From positions 2,487,893 to 2,551,892 of the forward strand of contig CP070763.1 in NCBI GenBank assembly GCA_020349025.1: a stretch of DNA of 64,000 nucleotides. Direction: 5' to 3'. The position numbers were made by a program, and so were the translations under genes. The stretch is from Candidatus Latescibacterota bacterium. Lineage in GTDB: Bacteria > Krumholzibacteriota > Krumholzibacteriia > G020349025. Positions 25,679 through 35,012 of the stretch are shown in pieces. Each line of letters opens with the position of its first letter. Positions within the stretch are counted from its first letter, which is position 1. The notes below the pieces were generated by a model. It saw only the letters and a list, made by a program, of their open reading frames with translations. It was not told where the DNA came from and did not search any database.

Positions 25679-26662
25679 ATGCACGCGAACGAGCGCCTGG
25701 AGGAAGAGCACGAGGAGTCGCGCCTGACACGCTGGATCCCGAGCGCGATTCTCGACCTGCCTCCGCTCGAGCCGGTGTTCGCGCTGCGGACGCCGCACCG
25801 CGTTTCTTTGCAAGCCATGCCGTCGAGTCGCGATGCTCTGCGCAACATGCTGCATCGCTCCTTCGAGATTCATGTCGAGGTCGACACGGAGAACTCCCCG
25901 CTGCGTCACGTCCCAGTCCACGACGTGCACGAGGCGCGCTTGACGCCCGACCTGCCTCTCGAGTGGCAGCACTACTACTGGATCGCCGACGGTCTTCAGG
26001 ATGACCTCGCGAGCGCACCGGGAGAGCCGGCGTCGGCGCTCGAACGCGGGCGTCGGCGTCTCGCGGCATGCGAAGCGACGATGCGCACCCTGCGTCAAGG
26101 GAGCCGCTGCCAGCTGTGGCTTCTGCAGGAAGCGTGGAGTGAAAGGGAGGGGCTCGCAACGGAGATCGACACCTCGTCCCGAGCGCTCTTCACGGCACAG
26201 CAATACGTGCGCGGTCTCAGCGGCCACCTGATCGACCGCACCGGCTCACGCGCTTTCGCAGACTGGATGGCGGAGCTTCTGGGCGAAGCGGAGCGCCGTG
26301 CGCACGTCAGCCTGCCGACACTGTCCCACGTCGAGAAGGACCTGCTCGGCATGTATCTGCAGCATCGCCTCTTCGGCAATGCGCCACTTACCTCGCCGGC
26401 CGGCATGATCGCGGGATGGCACCTGCTGCTCTCCGCCGCGATTCTGGGGGTGTGGTTCGCCGGTCTGCTCGTGGACGCGGGCTACGAGAGCGAGATCGAC
26501 GAGGCGTTGATCGCCGCGCTCTGGATGCTCGATCAGGGCTTCTGGTGCGACGAGGCACTGGTCCACGACGTGCTCCGCAACCTGAACGCCAGCGAGTACA
26601 CCTCGGCGGCTCTCGCCTCCGCGCTCACCTCCGCCATGCACGTCGCGCACTCGCGCACCTGA
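25679..26662 (+). CDS. Protein of unknown function, 327 aa
   Basis: Not recognised. A 327-residue protein starting MHANERLEEEHEESRLTRW at an ATG with GGAGG five bases upstream; an in-frame ATG 12 bases earlier is less well placed. The N-terminal half is charged and mixed, and a single hydrophobic stretch (AGWHLLLSAAILGVWFAGLLV) lies near residues 245-265, which could be a membrane helix or a buried one. No catalytic signature or metal-binding cluster is visible. It is transcribed divergently from aroA across a 197-base gap in which I see no other feature, and convergently with thrC. Confidence 0.7.
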   Translation: MHANERLEEEHEESRLTRWIPSAILDLPPLEPVFALRTPHRVSLQAMPSSRDALRNMLHRSFEIHVEVDTENSPLRHVPVHDVHEARLTPDLPLEWQHYYWIADGLQDDLASAPGEPASALERGRRRLAACEATMRTLRQGSRCQLWLLQEAWSEREGLATEIDTSSRALFTAQQYVRGLSGHLIDRTGSRAFADWMAELLGEAERRAHVSLPTLSHVEKDLLGMYLQHRLFGNAPLTSPAGMIAGWHLLLSAAILGVWFAGLLVDAGYESEIDEALIAALWMLDQGFWCDEALVHDVLRNLNASEYTSAALASALTSAMHVAHSRT

Positions 26663-26722
26663 GTCCCCGCCTCGGAGCCACGCCAAGATCGGGCGCTGCC
26701 AGCCGCAGCCATCGCACACCCA

Positions 26723-27922
26723 TCAGAGCTCCAGGACGCGTCGCCACCCCTCCGCGTACTTGTACCAACCGCCGGTGTTGAACAGCACGATGGTCGATGC
26801 ATCTCCCAAAGCCTCGATCGACTCGAGCCGGCGCAGTGCGGCCCAGGTCGCTGCGCCCTCCGGGGATGCGAAGATCCCCTCCGTGCTCGCGAGCTCGCGG
26901 CCTGCTGTCGCGATCTCCTCCTCGCTCACGGCGATCGCGTTGCCGCCGCTCTCGCGCAGCGCACGCAGCATGAGGAAGTCGCCCACGGCGACCGGCACGC
27001 GCAACCCCAGCGCAAAGGTGTGCGCGTTCTCCCACGCGGCGGCACGCTCCTCCCCGGCGTGGAACGCGCGCACGATCGGTGCACACCCTTGCGTCTGAAC
27101 GCTCCACATCCGCGGGCGCCTGCCCGCGATCCACCCGAGCTGCTCGAGCTCCTCGAAGGCCTTCCACATTCCCACCAAACCCGTCCCACCCCCGGTGGGG
27201 TAGACGATCACGTCGGGGAGACGCCAGCCGAGCTGCTCCGCGAGCTCGTAGCCGAGTGTCTTCTTCCCCTCGAGCCGGTACGGCTCCTTGAGCGTGGAGA
27301 GATCGAACCAACCCTGCGTCTCGCGTCCGGCAGCGACACGTTTGCCGCAATCGTGGATGAGCCCGTCGACGAGCTCCACGTCTGCAGCCAGGGCGCGGCA
27401 CTCCTCGACGAAGGCAGCCGGCGTGTCGCGCGGGACCAGAACCGTCGCACGCAAACCGGCGCGCGCCGCGTACGCTGCCAGCGCCGAGCCCGCGTTCCCC
27501 GCCGAGGGAACCGCAAGGTGCTTGAGCCCGAGCTCGAGCGCGCGCGACACCGCGGTCGCCATGCCGCGCGCCTTGAACGAGTTGGTGGGGTTGAGGCTCT
27601 CCTCCTTGAGAAGCAGCCGGCGTCCCCCCAGCTGCGCGCTGAGTCGCGGCAGCTCGAGGAGTGGAGTCATCCCCTCGCCGAGCGAGACGCAGTTCTCGGC
27701 CCGCTGCACGGGGAGAACCTCACGATAGCGCCACATGTCGCTGCGGCGTAGGCGCAGCGCCTCGCGCGTCCAGAGCGTGCCGGCGGCGTCGAGGTCGTAG
27801 CGCACGGAGAGCGGCGCGCCACACTCGCAGAGGTTGTGCGCGGTGTCGAGCGCGAGCTCGCGCTCGCAACGCGTGCACGCGAGATCGACGGCAAAGCTGC
27901 GCCACGGCTCCGTGCTCCTCAC
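26723..27922 (-). CDS. thrC: Threonine synthase
   Basis: A 399-residue PLP enzyme that converts O-phosphohomoserine to threonine. An N-terminal zinc-ribbon-like segment has C16, C19, C32 and C34. The PLP lysine is K117 in LNPTNSFKARGM, and the phosphate-binding loop is TGGGTGLVGMWKAF. This matches the short plant/archaeal-like class II-type threonine synthases rather than the longer E. coli type. The GTG at 27922 is preceded by GGAGGTATC. Its 5' region overlaps no other gene; the neighbouring membrane protein is transcribed divergently after 147 bases. Confidence 0.9.
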   Translation of the reverse strand: MRSTEPWRSFAVDLACTRCERELALDTAHNLCECGAPLSVRYDLDAAGTLWTREALRLRRSDMWRYREVLPVQRAENCVSLGEGMTPLLELPRLSAQLGGRRLLLKEESLNPTNSFKARGMATAVSRALELGLKHLAVPSAGNAGSALAAYAARAGLRATVLVPRDTPAAFVEECRALAADVELVDGLIHDCGKRVAAGRETQGWFDLSTLKEPYRLEGKKTLGYELAEQLGWRLPDVIVYPTGGGTGLVGMWKAFEELEQLGWIAGRRPRMWSVQTQGCAPIVRAFHAGEERAAAWENAHTFALGLRVPVAVGDFLMLRALRESGGNAIAVSEEEIATAGRELASTEGIFASPEGAATWAALRRLESIEALGDASTIVLFNTGGWYKYAEGWRRVLEL

Positions 27923-28069
27923 GATACCTCCGAGGTCGATTGCGCATTGACGCCGAGGTGCGCAGCGTACCTGGGAACGGAGCTGGCGTCGAGCCCGCTC
28001 TTCGACTTGGCAGCGTCGCGTGGCTTCAGCTACACTGCCGCACCGTTTTCGGCACCGGACTGCAAGAGA

Positions 28070-28846
28070 ATGTTCGACATCTTCTTCAGCCACGTAGGGA
28101 TCGGACTGCTCGTGAGCCTCGCCTTCGTCCCGCTGCGGCGTCTCGGGGTGGGGTTCTTTCGCTTCAACGCGCTCCTTGCGCTCGCCTTCCTCCTCCTGGC
28201 GGCCGCCTTCCGCTGGCAACAACAACCTGAGCCCGCGTGGGATCTGGTCGGCTGCATTGCGATCACTGCAGCGTTCGTCGTCAGCTTGCGCTTCCGCAGC
28301 CGCGGCATCTCGCAGCTCCTGCTCGGGCTCGCGGTCGGCACCGGTCTCGTTGCGATCGTTCGTGCCGCGCTGGGCTGGAACACGGCGGCGGGCGTGGAGA
28401 TCTCGCGCGCACTTCTGGCAGCTCATTTCGTCACGGCGGCCGCCCTTCTCGGTGCGGTCTTGCTGGCGATGATCCTCGGACACTGGTACCTGGTGATTCC
28501 AGGACTCAGCTTCGTGCACCTGCGCCGCATCACGCTCCTGCTCGCGGCCGCGTTGCTCCTGCGTCTCGCGGTGGTGTCGTGGAGCATCGTCGCGGGCTGG
28601 AGCTTCTGGGAATCCGCCTGGCAGCTCGATGCAACCGGCTTTCTGCTGCAGCACGGTTTCTTCCTTGCGCTGCGTTTGCTGTTCGGGCTCGCGGGGCCTG
28701 CGATCCTGCTCCTGCTCATCTGGGAATGCGTGCGCATTCGCTCCAACACGAGCGCGACGGGCATCCTCTACGTCGCCACCGCAGTCGTCCTGATTGGCGA
28801 GATCGCGTCACACTGGTTTCTGACGAGCAGCGCCATCCTGCTGTGA
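28070..28846 (+). CDS. Multi-spanning membrane protein of unknown function
   Basis: A 258-residue, highly hydrophobic protein with about eight predicted membrane helices, beginning MFDIFFSHVGIGLLVSLAFVP. The loops are short; one holds HWYLVIPGLSFVHLRR. No family motif is recognised. It overlaps nothing, and the zinc-ribbon membrane protein follows after 9 bases with an SD-like GAGGAACGTGC, so they are likely one operon. A longer reading that begins about 230 bases upstream would run antisense to thrC and is rejected. Confidence 0.75.
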   Translation: MFDIFFSHVGIGLLVSLAFVPLRRLGVGFFRFNALLALAFLLLAAAFRWQQQPEPAWDLVGCIAITAAFVVSLRFRSRGISQLLLGLAVGTGLVAIVRAALGWNTAAGVEISRALLAAHFVTAAALLGAVLLAMILGHWYLVIPGLSFVHLRRITLLLAAALLLRLAVVSWSIVAGWSFWESAWQLDATGFLLQHGFFLALRLLFGLAGPAILLLLIWECVRIRSNTSATGILYVATAVVLIGEIASHWFLTSSAILL

Positions 28847-28855
28847 GGAACGTGC

Positions 28856-29332
28856 ATGAGCGGCGAGGTGAACTTCGCATGTGCGACCTGCGGCGCGGGA
28901 ATGCTGCTGCCGATCGACGCCGCAGGGCGCACGGCGCGTTGCCCGCGTTGCGAGAGCGTGGCGCACCTGGCAGCGCCCACGCAAACCACGGCAGCGCTGG
29001 AACGCTGCGCCCACTGCGGCAGCCGCGCCCTCTTCGTGCAGCGTGACTTCAACCGCAAGCTGGGGTTCGCCATCGTCGTGCTCGCAGCGCTGGTCGCGGT
29101 GCCGACGTGGGGAATCTCCCTCGTCGTGGCAGCGCTCGTGGACCTGGCACTCTACCGCGCTCTGCCGCGCATCAGCGTCTGCTACGAGTGTGACGCCATC
29201 CATCGCGGCGTGGAGGTGAACCCGCAACACGGCGCCTTCGATCACGCGGTCGCCGAGGAGTTCAAAGAGGAGAAGTCGAAGCGCCAGGTCGCGATCCAGC
29301 GCTGGCTGCGCGAGAGGGGCGGCCACACCTGA
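28856..29332 (+). CDS. Zinc-ribbon membrane protein
   Basis: A 158-residue protein with four CxxC pairs: CATC and CPRC (about 9-38), which form a typical zinc ribbon, then CAHC, and CYEC after the membrane part. Two hydrophobic stretches (about 68-100, GFAIVVLAALVAVPTW and LVVAALVDLAL) suggest a hairpin anchor. The C-terminal tail is charged. The four pairs imply two zinc sites. Function is unknown. It sits 9 bases after an eight-helix membrane protein and may work with it. Confidence 0.75.
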   Translation: MSGEVNFACATCGAGMLLPIDAAGRTARCPRCESVAHLAAPTQTTAALERCAHCGSRALFVQRDFNRKLGFAIVVLAALVAVPTWGISLVVAALVDLALYRALPRISVCYECDAIHRGVEVNPQHGAFDHAVAEEFKEEKSKRQVAIQRWLRERGGHT

Positions 29333-29353
29333 GCCGCAAGCAGCCCTCGCGCC

Positions 29354-29818
29354 CTAGGAAGTGGCGTCGCGGAAGCGCTGCTCCACGTCGGGCGGGATGT
29401 ACTGCACGTAGTGGGTCATCATGGCCAGGCTCTCTGCCTGCTCCTCGATCTCCACCTGCAGCAGGTCGCGCAGCGAGAGGAATCCGAGAAGCCGCTCCCC
29501 ATCGACGATCGGGAGATGACGGCAACCGCGCGCCACCATCTTGGCACCCGCCTTCTCGTAGGTGTCGGCGGGCTCGGCAACGACGAGGTCGCGTGTCATG
29601 ACGTCCTGGATCGGCGTGGCGCGAGGATCGCCCCCCGGAACGACGACACGCGTCATCAGGTCGCGTTCGGAGAAGACGCCGACGAGGCGCCCCTCCTCCA
29701 GAATCGGCACGGCACCGATGCGGTGCCTGTCCATGAACGCGGTCGCCTCGAACACGGTGGCTTGCGAGTCGACGTAAAGAAGGCCACGGCCTCGGACGAT
29801 TTCTCCAACGGTCTTCAT
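29354..29818 (-). CDS. CBS-domain pair protein
   Basis: A 154-residue protein made almost entirely of two CBS repeats, residues about 5-62 and 72-125, with GAVPILEEGRLVGVFSERDL and CRHLPIVDGERLLGFLSLRDLL. Such pairs bind adenine nucleotides such as AMP, ATP or SAM and regulate partners. No catalytic domain is attached, and the partner is not evident. The ATG at 29818 is supported by GGAGGTCTTCG. It is convergent with the zinc-ribbon gene and divergent from the LOG-like gene. Confidence 0.9.
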   Translation of the reverse strand: MKTVGEIVRGRGLLYVDSQATVFEATAFMDRHRIGAVPILEEGRLVGVFSERDLMTRVVVPGGDPRATPIQDVMTRDLVVAEPADTYEKAGAKMVARGCRHLPIVDGERLLGFLSLRDLLQVEIEEQAESLAMMTHYVQYIPPDVEQRFRDATS

Positions 29819-29941
29819 CGAAGACCTCCAGGGCGAGCGATTGGAGCCCGGGACCACGTCCCGTGACGGCATTGTACACTGTTGCGGTCGACTGAGGAGC
29901 CGGTTCTTTTCGAGTCGATTCTGCCAGCTGGAGGAGGCTGC

Positions 29942-30427
29942 GTGGAACGTAGAAAGCGCGTTGCGGTGATCGGGGCAGGGGCCGCGAGCGCCGACGATCT
30001 GGCTCGAGCGGAGCAGGTTGGGGCCGAGATCGCACGGCACGGCGCCATCTTGATCTGCGGTGGCCTGGGCGGCTGCATGGAGGCGGCGGCACGAGGTGCC
30101 CGCCGCGCCGGCGGCACGACGATTGGCCTGCTGCCCGGATACGACGCCGAGAGCGCCAACCGGGAGATCGAGATTCCTCTCCCGACAGGGCTCGGGCAGG
30201 CGCGCAACGTGCTTGTCGTCGCCAGCGCCGATGCGGTCATCGCCATTGCGGGCGGGCCGGGCACGCTCTCGGAGATGGCGCTCGCACTCAAGCTCGGTCG
30301 TCGCGTCGTCGGACTCGGAACGTGGCAGCTCCAGGCACCCGACGGCACGCCCCCCCCGATTCTGCGCAGCGACGATCCGCGTGAAGCGGTGCGGCTGGCG
30401 CTGGGGCCGGGGCCCGCCGCAGGATGA
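29942..30427 (+). CDS. TIGR00725/LOG-like Rossmann protein
   Basis: A 161-residue Rossmann-fold protein of the TIGR00725/lysine decarboxylase-like group. An N-terminal VAVIGAGAAS strand-loop, ICGGLGGCMEAAARGAR, and the motif IAGGPGTLSEMALALKLGR match the PGGxGTxxE pattern of phosphoribohydrolases and DprA-like folds. Whether it is a cytokinin-type phosphoribohydrolase or a nucleotide-binding protein cannot be told. The GTG start at 29942 has GGAGGAGGCTGC before it. AsmA follows 84 bases downstream on the same strand. Confidence 0.8.
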   Translation: MERRKRVAVIGAGAASADDLARAEQVGAEIARHGAILICGGLGGCMEAAARGARRAGGTTIGLLPGYDAESANREIEIPLPTGLGQARNVLVVASADAVIAIAGGPGTLSEMALALKLGRRVVGLGTWQLQAPDGTPPPILRSDDPREAVRLALGPGPAAG

Positions 30428-30511
30428 TGCGAGCGCGGCGACCGCTTCAGGATGGTGAAACGGTGAGCGCGGTGCGCGACCGTGCTATGGTCTGCGGCGG
30501 GAGGATGTGTC

Positions 30512-33211
30512 GTGAAGAAGCGGTGGTTGCTCCTCGTCCCCCTGGGCCTGATCCTCGTCATCACGATTGCGTTTCTCTTCCTGCGTCGCGCCTATCCGCC
30601 GGAACGGCTGCTCGCCCTGGTCGAGCCGCGTGTCGAGTCGGCGCTGGGTCGTGACGTGGAGATCGCAAGCGCCCAGCTCACACCCTTCCCGCTCGCGCTT
30701 CGACTCGACGACGTGCGGATACAGGCTGCACCCGGCTTCGCCACGCCCGACCTGGTGACGCTGGCTTCGTTGCGCTTCGATCTGAAGCTCGGCCCGCTCC
30801 TGCAGCGTCGCATCGCCGTGCGCTCTCTGGTCATCGAATCACCTCGGGTGTTTCTCGAACAGAACATGGAAGGGCGTTGGAACTACGAGCTCTCGAAAGC
30901 TGCGCAGGAGGATGCAGCCGCACCCGAGTCGGCAGCGCCCGGTGCGGCTGCCGTGGCCCCGCTGGGGCTCGCGGTCGAGACGCTGCAGCTGCGCGATGGG
31001 GAGCTGCATGTGTGGAACGCGCAGCAAGACCTCGCGCTCGAGCTCCCCTTCGCCGGCAAGTGGAGCGTGCGCACGGATCGCAACCTGCGCGACATCCGTG
31101 TCGAGGGGTGGCTCGAGAGCGATGCGCTCTCGGGCGGGGATCGGGGGCGGCTGGCGCGCGTGCAGGGAGTGCGACTGCGGCTCGAGCCGAGACTTCGCGC
31201 CGACGTCGCCGACTCGTCGGCGGTGATCGAAGCGTTGCACGTCGAGCTCCAGGGCCTGGCACTCGATCTCGCCGGGAAAGGTGCGATCCGTGGTGGCGCA
31301 CCGCAACTGCAGCTGCAAACGCGGAGCAACGAGTTCGACCTCGCGGAGCTTCTCAGCTTGGTGCCGCAAGGTCTTGCGCCACAGATCGAAACGCTCCGCG
31401 CCGCGGGACGCGGACGGCTGGCGCTCGAGATCGATCTGCCCGCCGGCGGTGAAGCGGGCTTGAGCGGCCGCCTCTCGATTTCGGATGGGTCGATCGAGTC
31501 GGAGGAGTGGCCCGCGATCGGGGGATTGCAGGCGGACCTCGATTATGCCGGCGACTTCCTCATGATCTCGAAGCTCGAGGCGAAGGTGGCCGGCTCGCCG
31601 ATTCGGATCGAGGGGCGCGTGCACGAGCCGCTCGACCGCGACCAGGCTGCGCTCGATCTCAACCTGCAGGCTGCCGTCGACCTCGGCCAGGCGCTGCGGC
31701 TGTTCGAATCCCCCGACGATCTCGAGCTCTCCGGAAACGTCGGTGCGAGCTTGCGCGTTCAGGGCAGCCCCTACTCCGGGGCGCTGCCACACCTGCAGGG
31801 CCCGATCACGCTCGAAAGCGTGCGCATCCGCACCGCGCAACTCGCGCAACCCCTCGGCCTCCACGCGCGACTCGAAGCGCGCGGCGATCAGGTCGAGATT
31901 GCCTCGGCGACGCTCGATGCGGGCGGCTCGAAGGTCACGCTCGAAGGCACGCTGCACGCGGCGCTCACGCCCGACCTGGCTCGGCTCGAGCTGCGCGCGC
32001 GTGCAGGGACGCTCGACCTCGACCCGCTTCTCGCAGCCGCCGACGCCGACGCGGCTGCGGGCGAGGATGCCGCGGCGGCACCCCCCACGCGGCAGACAGC
32101 GACGCCCCCCCTCCTGCCTCTCCGCATGCAAGCCATGTTGCAGGCCGATGCCATCCACGCGCGCGGCGCCGCCTTGGGTGAAGCGCGTGTCGAGCTGGAC
32201 GCTGGACCGGAGGAGATCGATGCGCGCCTGACGGCGGCGACGTTCGACCGCGACAAGCTGCATCTCAAGACGCTGCGCGCGCGCGTGCAGGGCCAGCCCA
32301 CGCGGGCGACGGGCAGGTTGCAGGCCGCGCGCGGCAAGCTGGCCAAGCTCGAGCTCTCGGAGCTGGAAAGCGACGTGCGCGTCGCCGGCACGCGCATCGA
32401 GCTGACGAACCTGCGTGCACGCGCCTACCAGGGACGTGTCGTCGGTGAGGTCGCGATCGACCTGGCCGAGCCGGACACGCCGCAGCAGGAGCTCGAGATC
32501 GAGGTGGAGGAAGTCCAGCTGGGCGGGTTGCTGGGTGACGTGACGACCGCCGGCAGTCTGGTTCACGGCAGCTTGAGCGGCACCTCCTCCTGGTCTTCGC
32601 GCGGTGTGGACGCTGCCGCGATCCGGCGCAACCTGACGGCGGAGGGACAAGGCGTGGCGTTGAACGGCACCCTGCGCGACACCCCGCTCCTCGTGGCACT
32701 CGGCGACATCCTGAAGCTGACGAGCTTGCGCGACTTTAACTACCGCGAGCTCGGTTTCAAGTTCGAGGTCGAGTCGGGGCGGGTACGGTTTCCGCGCCTG
32801 CAGCTTCGCGGCAGCGATGCCAACCTGGCGTTTCTGGGCAGCGTGGGGCTCGACGGGGCCCTCGATCTCGATCTCAACGTGCAGCTCTCCGACGAACTCA
32901 GCCGGCACTATCTGAAACAGAGGGGCGGCTCCACGCTCGGCTCCATCTTCGCCGACGAGCAGGGACGTGTGGTCCTCGACTTCGACGTCGGAGGCAGCGT
33001 CAAGGCACCGCGCCTGCGCCCCAATCTGCAACGCACCGCGTCGCGCGGCTTGAAGTCGATCGAGGACCTCGACCTCGGCAAGCTGCTCGGCGAGGTCGCC
33101 GAGGACCCGAAGAGCGCCGAGACGATCGTCGGAGACCAGCTCAAAGACGCCCTGGGCGGCTTGCTCGGGTCGAAGAAGCGCGCCGCGCCCGACAGCACAC
33201 GCAAGCCGTGA
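30512..33211 (+). CDS. AsmA-family inner-membrane/periplasmic protein
   Basis: An 899-residue AsmA-family protein. A single N-terminal membrane anchor (about 5-25) is followed by a long beta-rich periplasmic domain with repeats such as LRLDDVRIQAAPGF, VRSLVIESPRVFLEQN and the C-terminal AsmA_2-like block LRDFNYRELGFKFEVESGRV. These proteins form long beta-grooves that carry lipids between membranes or limit outer-membrane assembly. The GTG start (VKKRWLLLV) has GGGAGG eight bases upstream. The reverse-strand long reading across this region is an artefact of GC content. Confidence 0.88.
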   Translation: MKKRWLLLVPLGLILVITIAFLFLRRAYPPERLLALVEPRVESALGRDVEIASAQLTPFPLALRLDDVRIQAAPGFATPDLVTLASLRFDLKLGPLLQRRIAVRSLVIESPRVFLEQNMEGRWNYELSKAAQEDAAAPESAAPGAAAVAPLGLAVETLQLRDGELHVWNAQQDLALELPFAGKWSVRTDRNLRDIRVEGWLESDALSGGDRGRLARVQGVRLRLEPRLRADVADSSAVIEALHVELQGLALDLAGKGAIRGGAPQLQLQTRSNEFDLAELLSLVPQGLAPQIETLRAAGRGRLALEIDLPAGGEAGLSGRLSISDGSIESEEWPAIGGLQADLDYAGDFLMISKLEAKVAGSPIRIEGRVHEPLDRDQAALDLNLQAAVDLGQALRLFESPDDLELSGNVGASLRVQGSPYSGALPHLQGPITLESVRIRTAQLAQPLGLHARLEARGDQVEIASATLDAGGSKVTLEGTLHAALTPDLARLELRARAGTLDLDPLLAAADADAAAGEDAAAAPPTRQTATPPLLPLRMQAMLQADAIHARGAALGEARVELDAGPEEIDARLTAATFDRDKLHLKTLRARVQGQPTRATGRLQAARGKLAKLELSELESDVRVAGTRIELTNLRARAYQGRVVGEVAIDLAEPDTPQQELEIEVEEVQLGGLLGDVTTAGSLVHGSLSGTSSWSSRGVDAAAIRRNLTAEGQGVALNGTLRDTPLLVALGDILKLTSLRDFNYRELGFKFEVESGRVRFPRLQLRGSDANLAFLGSVGLDGALDLDLNVQLSDELSRHYLKQRGGSTLGSIFADEQGRVVLDFDVGGSVKAPRLRPNLQRTASRGLKSIEDLDLGKLLGEVAEDPKSAETIVGDQLKDALGGLLGSKKRAAPDSTRKP

Positions 33212-33266
33212 GGCACGACGCGCGTGTGCTTGGCTTCCCGATACGATCCCGGGTAGGCTTGGGGAG

Positions 33267-34595
33267 ATGCGAGAGCGACTCCTCCAGCTAGCGGCCGAGC
33301 GCCGTGCGCGCCTGGTCGCGCAAGCCTCCACGGGGGCGTTCCTGATTCCGGCCGCACACGTGCGCGTCCGCAACGCGGACAGCGACTACGCGTTCCGGCA
33401 GGACAGCGACTTCTACTACCTCACCGGCTTCGAAGAACCCGATGCGGTCTGCGTCCTGCGCCCCGGCCAGGAGCCGAGATACGTGCTCTTTGTGCGTCCG
33501 AAGGACCGCGAGGCAGAGATCTGGGGGGGGCGCCGCGCTGGCGTCGAGCAAGCGACCGAGACGTACGGGGCCGACGCGGCCTACGCCCTCGATGAGCTCG
33601 GACAACGCCTGCCGGAGCTCCTGCGCGACGTCGACGTTCTGTACTATGCCTGGGGGCGCGACGAGAAGCTCGACCGCGAGCTCGAGAAGATTGTGATCGA
33701 GCACCGGCGCACGCGTCCCCGGCGCGGGCGTGGCATCGTCAGCGTCGTCGACCCCGGCACACTTCTCCACGAGATGCGCCTGGTCAAGGATCCGTATGAG
33801 ATCGAATGTATGCGCGCCGCTGCGGCGGCGAGCGTCGCCGGGCACCTGCGCGTTCTGCGCGAGACGCGTCCGGGCATGCACGAGTACACGCTCGAAGCGA
33901 TGCTCGAGTACGAGTTTCGAGTGCGCGGCGCACGCGCGCCCGCCTACGGCAGCATCGTCGGAAGCGGCGCCAATGCCACGATCCTCCACTATCGCGACAA
34001 CCGCGCGCCACTCGTGGAGGGGGAGCTGGTCCTCATCGACGCCGGCGCCGAGGTGGAGCTGTACGCTTGCGACATCACGCGGACCTTCCCGGTGGCAAGC
34101 CGCTTCACGCCGGAGCAGCGCGCCCTCTACGAGCTCGTTCTCGCTGCGCAAACGCAGGCGATCGCGGCAGTGCAACCCGGCGCAGCATTCAGCGCTCCGC
34201 ACGACCGCGCCCTGGACGTTCTGTGCGAGGGGCTGGTCTCGCTCGGGCTGCTGGAAGGCTCTGCCGAACGCGTGCGCGAAGCGGGTGACTATCGACGCTT
34301 CTACATGCACCGCACGAGCCACTGGCTCGGCCTCGACGTGCATGATGTCGGTCTCTACACCGTCGAGGGGGCGTCGCGTTCGTTCGCACCGGGCATGGTC
34401 CTCACGGTGGAGCCCGGTCTCTACATCGGAGCGGAGCTGGAGGAGGTGGCCGCTCCGTTTCGCGGCCTCGGGATTCGTATCGAGGATGATGTCCTCGTGA
34501 CCGAATCCGGTCACGAGGTCCTCACACACGAGGTCCCGAAGGCGGTCGAAGAGATCGAGGCGCTGCGGGGCGCAAGCGCCGTTTCGGCGTCATGA
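33267..34595 (+). CDS. pepP: Xaa-Pro aminopeptidase (M24B)
   Basis: A 442-residue M24B metallopeptidase that removes an N-terminal residue before proline. The AMP_N domain (about 1-130) includes ADSDYAFRQDSDFYYLTGF. The catalytic pita-bread domain has metal ligands in VLIDAGAEVELYACDITRTFP (two Asp), the His in MHRTSHWLGLDVHDVG, TVEPGLYI (Glu) and GIRIEDDVLVT (Glu). It is cytoplasmic, 55 bases after AsmA, and ends 43 bases before a DUF2203 gene. All five metal ligands are present. Confidence 0.94.
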   Translation: MRERLLQLAAERRARLVAQASTGAFLIPAAHVRVRNADSDYAFRQDSDFYYLTGFEEPDAVCVLRPGQEPRYVLFVRPKDREAEIWGGRRAGVEQATETYGADAAYALDELGQRLPELLRDVDVLYYAWGRDEKLDRELEKIVIEHRRTRPRRGRGIVSVVDPGTLLHEMRLVKDPYEIECMRAAAAASVAGHLRVLRETRPGMHEYTLEAMLEYEFRVRGARAPAYGSIVGSGANATILHYRDNRAPLVEGELVLIDAGAEVELYACDITRTFPVASRFTPEQRALYELVLAAQTQAIAAVQPGAAFSAPHDRALDVLCEGLVSLGLLEGSAERVREAGDYRRFYMHRTSHWLGLDVHDVGLYTVEGASRSFAPGMVLTVEPGLYIGAELEEVAAPFRGLGIRIEDDVLVTESGHEVLTHEVPKAVEEIEALRGASAVSAS

Positions 34596-34638
34596 AACGA
34601 GTCGCCGTGGATCGAAGAAGGGGAGTCAGACGAGCACG

Positions 34639-34992
34639 ATGAGCAAGAGAATCTTCACGATGAAGGAAGCTCTGGAGCTTCTACCCGACGTGCAGCAAGT
34701 GACCACAGATGCGGTGGGACGGGCCGACGCGATCGTCCAGCAACTTGAGTCGACGTCCGATGTGGGGGAGCGCTCGCGGCTGGAGGATCAGTACAACACC
34801 GTCGTCCGCGCCTGGGCAGAACGCATCCTCCAGCTCGGGGCCGAGGTGAAAGGGCTGTGGCTCGTCGACTTCGACAGTGGTGACGGGATCTACTACTGCT
34901 GGCGCCACCCGGAGCCCACGCTCGACTACTTCCACGAGTACGACGCCGGCTTTGCCGGGCGGCGCCCCCTCGGGAATCTCAAGGTCAGCTGA
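34639..34992 (+). CDS. DUF2203 family protein
   Basis: A 117-residue protein of the DUF2203 family. It starts MSKRIFTMKEALELLPDVQ and has a central helical region, then the family's C-terminal block LWLVDFDSGDGIYYCWRHPE with FHEYDAGFAGRRPLGNL. The conserved CWR...EP...HE..AGF pattern suggests a ligand or metal site. Function is unknown. It lies 43 bases after pepP, probably in the same transcript, and is convergent with the oxidoreductase gene, 20 bases apart. Confidence 0.88.
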   Translation: MSKRIFTMKEALELLPDVQQVTTDAVGRADAIVQQLESTSDVGERSRLEDQYNTVVRAWAERILQLGAEVKGLWLVDFDSGDGIYYCWRHPEPTLDYFHEYDAGFAGRRPLGNLKVS

Positions 34993-35012
34993 CGCGCGAC
35001 GCGATGCGTGCC

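Noticed and set aside
30839..33373. Minus-strand open frame of 844 codons opposite AsmA
   Set aside because: The plus strand gives a clear AsmA protein with signal anchor and good ribosome-binding site.
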